Source: Desulfobacteraceae bacterium (GTDB lineage Bacteria; Desulfobacterota; Desulfobacteria; Desulfobacterales; Desulfosalsimonadaceae). Taken from it: a stretch of 32,064 nucleotides of DNA. Position 1 is the first letter of the stretch. Every line of letters starts with the position of its first letter. Made by a program: the position numbers and the translations under genes. The stretch lies in assembly GCA_003597945.1 (NCBI GenBank), contig QZJS01000108.1, positions 1-32,064 on the forward strand, given 5' to 3'. The notes beneath the pieces were generated by a model. It saw only the letters and a list, made by a program, of their open reading frames with translations, did not search any database and had not been told where the DNA came from. Positions 29,631-32,064 of the stretch are shown in pieces.

Positions 29631-32064
29631 TCAGACGCCGGCATCCGTCAGCCCGCGCTTTAATTTGATCTCTTCTGCCAGGCAGTAAAGCACGGGAACG
29701 ATGAACATGCTGATGAGCACGAGGCTCATCCCGCCGATGATAGGGATGGCCATGGGGATCATGATGTCGGCGCCGCGGCCCGTGGCGGTCAACACCGGCA
29801 GCAGCGCGAGAATAGTGGTGGCGCTGGTCATCAGGCAGGGTCGGACCCGACGCATGCCGGCCTCCAGCACCGCCTTGCGGATTCCGGGGATATCGCCGGT
29901 GGGGCGGTCCCGGAAACTCTGGCGCAAATAGGTGGCCATGACCACGCCGTCGTCCACGGCGATGCCGAACAGCGCCAGAAACCCGACCCAGACGGCCACG
30001 GACAGATTAATGGCATGGAGTTGGAACAGATTGCGCATATTGACGCCGAATACCGCGAAATCGGCAAACCAGTCCTGTCCGTAAAGGTAGATCATGATAA
30101 ATCCGCCGGCCCAGGCCACGGCAATGCCGCTGAAAACAATAAAGGTCGTTGTTACGGATCGAAACTGAAAATACAGAATCAGAAAGATGATCATCAGGGC
30201 CACCGGGAGGATGACCCGCATGGTTCGCATGGTTTCCACCTGATTTTCATAGGTGCCGGCAAACCGCCACGACACGCCGGGGGGGACGATCCACTCGCCG
30301 GACGCCTTTTTCTCCTCCAGATATTGCCGGGCCTGGTCCATTGCCTCGACCTCGGCAACACCGCGCCGGACTCCGAAGGTCACGTAAGCGGTCAGAAAGG
30401 TGTCTTCGCTTCGGATCATCTGCGGTCCCCGGGCGTATCGAATTTCAGCGACCTGGGCCAGGGGAATGTGCGCCCCGTTGGGCCCCGGCAGGAGCAGGCG
30501 CTCGAAATCCTCCATATCCTGCCGCCATTCACGGGCGTAGCGCACGCGAACCGGATAGCGCTCCCGGCCTTCGACGGTGGAAGTGATCACGCTTCCGCCG
30601 ATGGCGGCCTGGATCACATCCTGGACATCGGCCATGCGCAGGCCGTAACGGGCAATGGCCTCGCGGTCGGGATGGATCTCGATGTAGGGCTTGCCCACCA
30701 CGCGTTCGGCATTGACGGTGCCGGGGTTGATGACGGGAATCTCCCGTAGAAAACGCTCGATCTGAACCGCCGCCTGCCCGAGGGTATCGAGATCCGGAGC
30801 CCGGACCTTGACGCCCATGGGGGCCCGCATGCCGGTCTGAAGCATGACCTGCCGGGTTTCAATGGGCTGAAGTTTGGGCGCGGAGGTGGCGCCGGGCAGT
30901 TCGGCGGCCCGGACGATTTCGGCCCATATATCGTCGGGACTCTGAATATGATCCCGCCACTGCCGATAGGGCCGCCCGCGGCTGTCGGGGATCAGCCGGC
31001 CGTCCGCGTCGCGGATGAAGCTGCCCTGTTTCCGGTCGTATTTAAAGTTCACCCGCCGGCCCGCCGCGTCCGTGATATATTCGCTCTTGTAATTGATCAC
31101 CGTCTCGATCATCGATACCGGCGCCGGGTCCAGCGCGCTTTCCGCCCGCCCGATCTTGCCGAACACCCCTTCCACTTCCGGAACCGACATCATGGCCCGG
31201 TCCTGGTATTGTAACACTTCCAGGGCTTCGCCGATGGACGCATGGGGCATGACCGTGGGCATCCATAAAAACGATCCCTCGTCCAGCGGCGGCATAAACT
31301 CCCGGCCCAGGCCGGGAAATTCATGCGCGGCCGCCACCCACGGCCTGCTGAGACGGATGTTGTCCCCGTTGATTCCGAAACGCTGCGCGGTGGCGGGGAA
31401 AAAAGAAAATGTCCGGTCAAAACCGATCCAGACGGTCAGTCCCAGCAATATCATGGCCACGGGAAAAAGCAGAAACATCATTTTAAACGCCAGCAGCACC
31501 CGCAGGACGGGTCCGTAGACCATCAGAAACAGCCAGAAAAATCCAAGGAGCCCGCCCATGAGCAGGCCGACAAAGATGAAATTTCTCACAAACCCGCGCT
31601 CCGGCCCCAGCGGTTCCCATACCGCCGCCAGCACCCACCATACGATGATCACCGCCACGATCCCGGCGGCATGGGGCAGCATCCGCCCCAGCCATCGGGC
31701 CATAGGTTCAAACCGTCCCGGCCGCCAGAATTTCACCCGGGACGCCAGACCCGTGAATCGGTCCTTGAGCAGCCGGTAAAGCACAAACAGAAACAGCAGC
31801 ATCCCTGCCGCGACCACCCACAGCCATCCGGAGGCGATTCCCGCTGAAAAGGCGGCCACCGCGGCCAGACCCACACCAATAAGCATGATCCGTTTTACTT
31901 GTTTGCGGCGGATGCGGCCCGCCATGATCAAATGCAGGGCCGCGGGAACGATGGTCAGGGCCACGCCGATGGCGGCCAGCAGCACAAAGGTTTTGGTATA
32001 GGCCAGCGGGATGAACATTCTTCCGGATTCGCCGGTGAGCATGAAAACCGGCAGAAAGCTCACA
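29631..32064 (-). CDS. RND heavy-metal efflux permease (CusA/CzcA-like), 5' truncated by window
   Basis: This is the C-terminal ~810 residues of an inner-membrane proton-driven exporter of the CusA/CzcA group; the gene continues past the window edge. Family marks are 'GRMFIPLAYTKTF' close to the visible start, 'FMPPLDEGSFLWMPTVMPHASIGEAL', 'RAPMGVKVRAPDLDTL', 'FQFRSVTTTFIVF', 'GIAVDDGVVMATYL' and the closing 'MTSATTILALLPVLTATGRGADIMIPMAIPIIGGM'. It is longer than classical CusA. After the first helix come several extra hydrophobic segments before the second periplasmic domain, and a ~25-residue insert (DWFADFAVFGVNMRNLFQLH) precedes the VDD-containing helix. Metal specificity, probably Cu/Ag or Zn-type, cannot be set from this. 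Partner periplasmic adaptor and outer-membrane genes are not in the window. Confidence 0.92.
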   Translation of the reverse strand, partial: VSFLPVFMLTGESGRMFIPLAYTKTFVLLAAIGVALTIVPAALHLIMAGRIRRKQVKRIMLIGVGLAAVAAFSAGIASGWLWVVAAGMLLFLFVLYRLLKDRFTGLASRVKFWRPGRFEPMARWLGRMLPHAAGIVAVIIVWWVLAAVWEPLGPERGFVRNFIFVGLLMGGLLGFFWLFLMVYGPVLRVLLAFKMMFLLFPVAMILLGLTVWIGFDRTFSFFPATAQRFGINGDNIRLSRPWVAAAHEFPGLGREFMPPLDEGSFLWMPTVMPHASIGEALEVLQYQDRAMMSVPEVEGVFGKIGRAESALDPAPVSMIETVINYKSEYITDAAGRRVNFKYDRKQGSFIRDADGRLIPDSRGRPYRQWRDHIQSPDDIWAEIVRAAELPGATSAPKLQPIETRQVMLQTGMRAPMGVKVRAPDLDTLGQAAVQIERFLREIPVINPGTVNAERVVGKPYIEIHPDREAIARYGLRMADVQDVIQAAIGGSVITSTVEGRERYPVRVRYAREWRQDMEDFERLLLPGPNGAHIPLAQVAEIRYARGPQMIRSEDTFLTAYVTFGVRRGVAEVEAMDQARQYLEEKKASGEWIVPPGVSWRFAGTYENQVETMRTMRVILPVALMIIFLILYFQFRSVTTTFIVFSGIAVAWAGGFIMIYLYGQDWFADFAVFGVNMRNLFQLHAINLSVAVWVGFLALFGIAVDDGVVMATYLRQSFRDRPTGDIPGIRKAVLEAGMRRVRPCLMTSATTILALLPVLTATGRGADIMIPMAIPIIGGMSLVLISMFIVPVLYCLAEEIKLKRGLTDAGV

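Noticed and set aside
30015..30749. 244-codon plus-strand frame opposite the RND pump
   Set aside because: Antisense shadow of a recognised transporter; no ribosome site.
1..32064. CRISPR arrays, tRNA/rRNA genes, phage or transposase genes
   Set aside because: Gaps between genes were read on both strands; no regularly spaced repeats, cloverleaf-like segments or transposase motifs were seen. Small RNAs cannot be excluded by eye.

Overview
The window looks like chromosomal DNA of a Gram-negative anaerobe, most likely a sulfate-reducing Desulfobacterota (Desulfobacterales-like). This is inferred from moderate-to-high GC, strong purine-rich ribosome binding sites, many lipoprotein signal peptides, a multi-PAS hybrid histidine kinase, an FmdB zinc ribbon, a DUF1499 lipoprotein, a PaaK-type CoA ligase relative, an old-yellow-enzyme oxidoreductase, and several hairpin-shaped miniature repeats of a kind I associate with these genomes. 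No phage, insertion sequence, CRISPR array, rRNA or tRNA was seen. Both ends cut through a gene: a CoA-ligase-like gene on the left and an RND metal-efflux pump on the right.

Positions 1-3.1 kb hold the 3' end of a degenerate phenylacetate-CoA-ligase-like gene, two tandem paralogous lipoproteins sharing a CRSC motif, and a secreted protein resembling a carbohydrate-binding module. Positions 3.2-10 kb hold a tyrosine phosphatase, a penicillin-acylase-family lipoprotein, an M20 peptidase and a GNAT-nitrilase fusion, so three of the four act on amide or other C-N bonds. Positions 10-13.8 kb hold small genes: a Cys-rich hypothetical, DUF1499, a DUF1285-like protein, an unknown helical protein, an sll1863-like coiled-coil stress protein, a DMT transporter and FmdB.

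A hairpin repeat near 13.9 kb separates fmdB from a PP2C phosphatase, which is divergent from a tail-anchored FHA protein. Each of these two has a recognisable sigma70-type promoter. A VOC protein and an old-yellow-enzyme oxidoreductase follow. At 17.5-22.8 kb lie a 3-hydroxybutyrate dehydrogenase translationally coupled (TAATG) to a TVP38-flavoprotein fusion, then a DUF547 protein with its own dyad-covered promoter, then a PQQ-type sugar dehydrogenase lipoprotein. At 22.8-29.5 kb, all on the minus strand, lie a guaA-like gene, a hisF-like gene, a 176-bp miniature inverted-repeat element, a UbiB-family kinase, a hybrid histidine kinase and the remnant of a class III nucleotide cyclase.

The best candidate for an undescribed system is the two-gene hisF-like/guaA-like operon (27726-29470). 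Both products belong to families normally fed ammonia by a glutaminase, no glutaminase is in the window, and both depart from their families at otherwise conserved positions. All functional calls come from reading motifs by eye; no database search was run.
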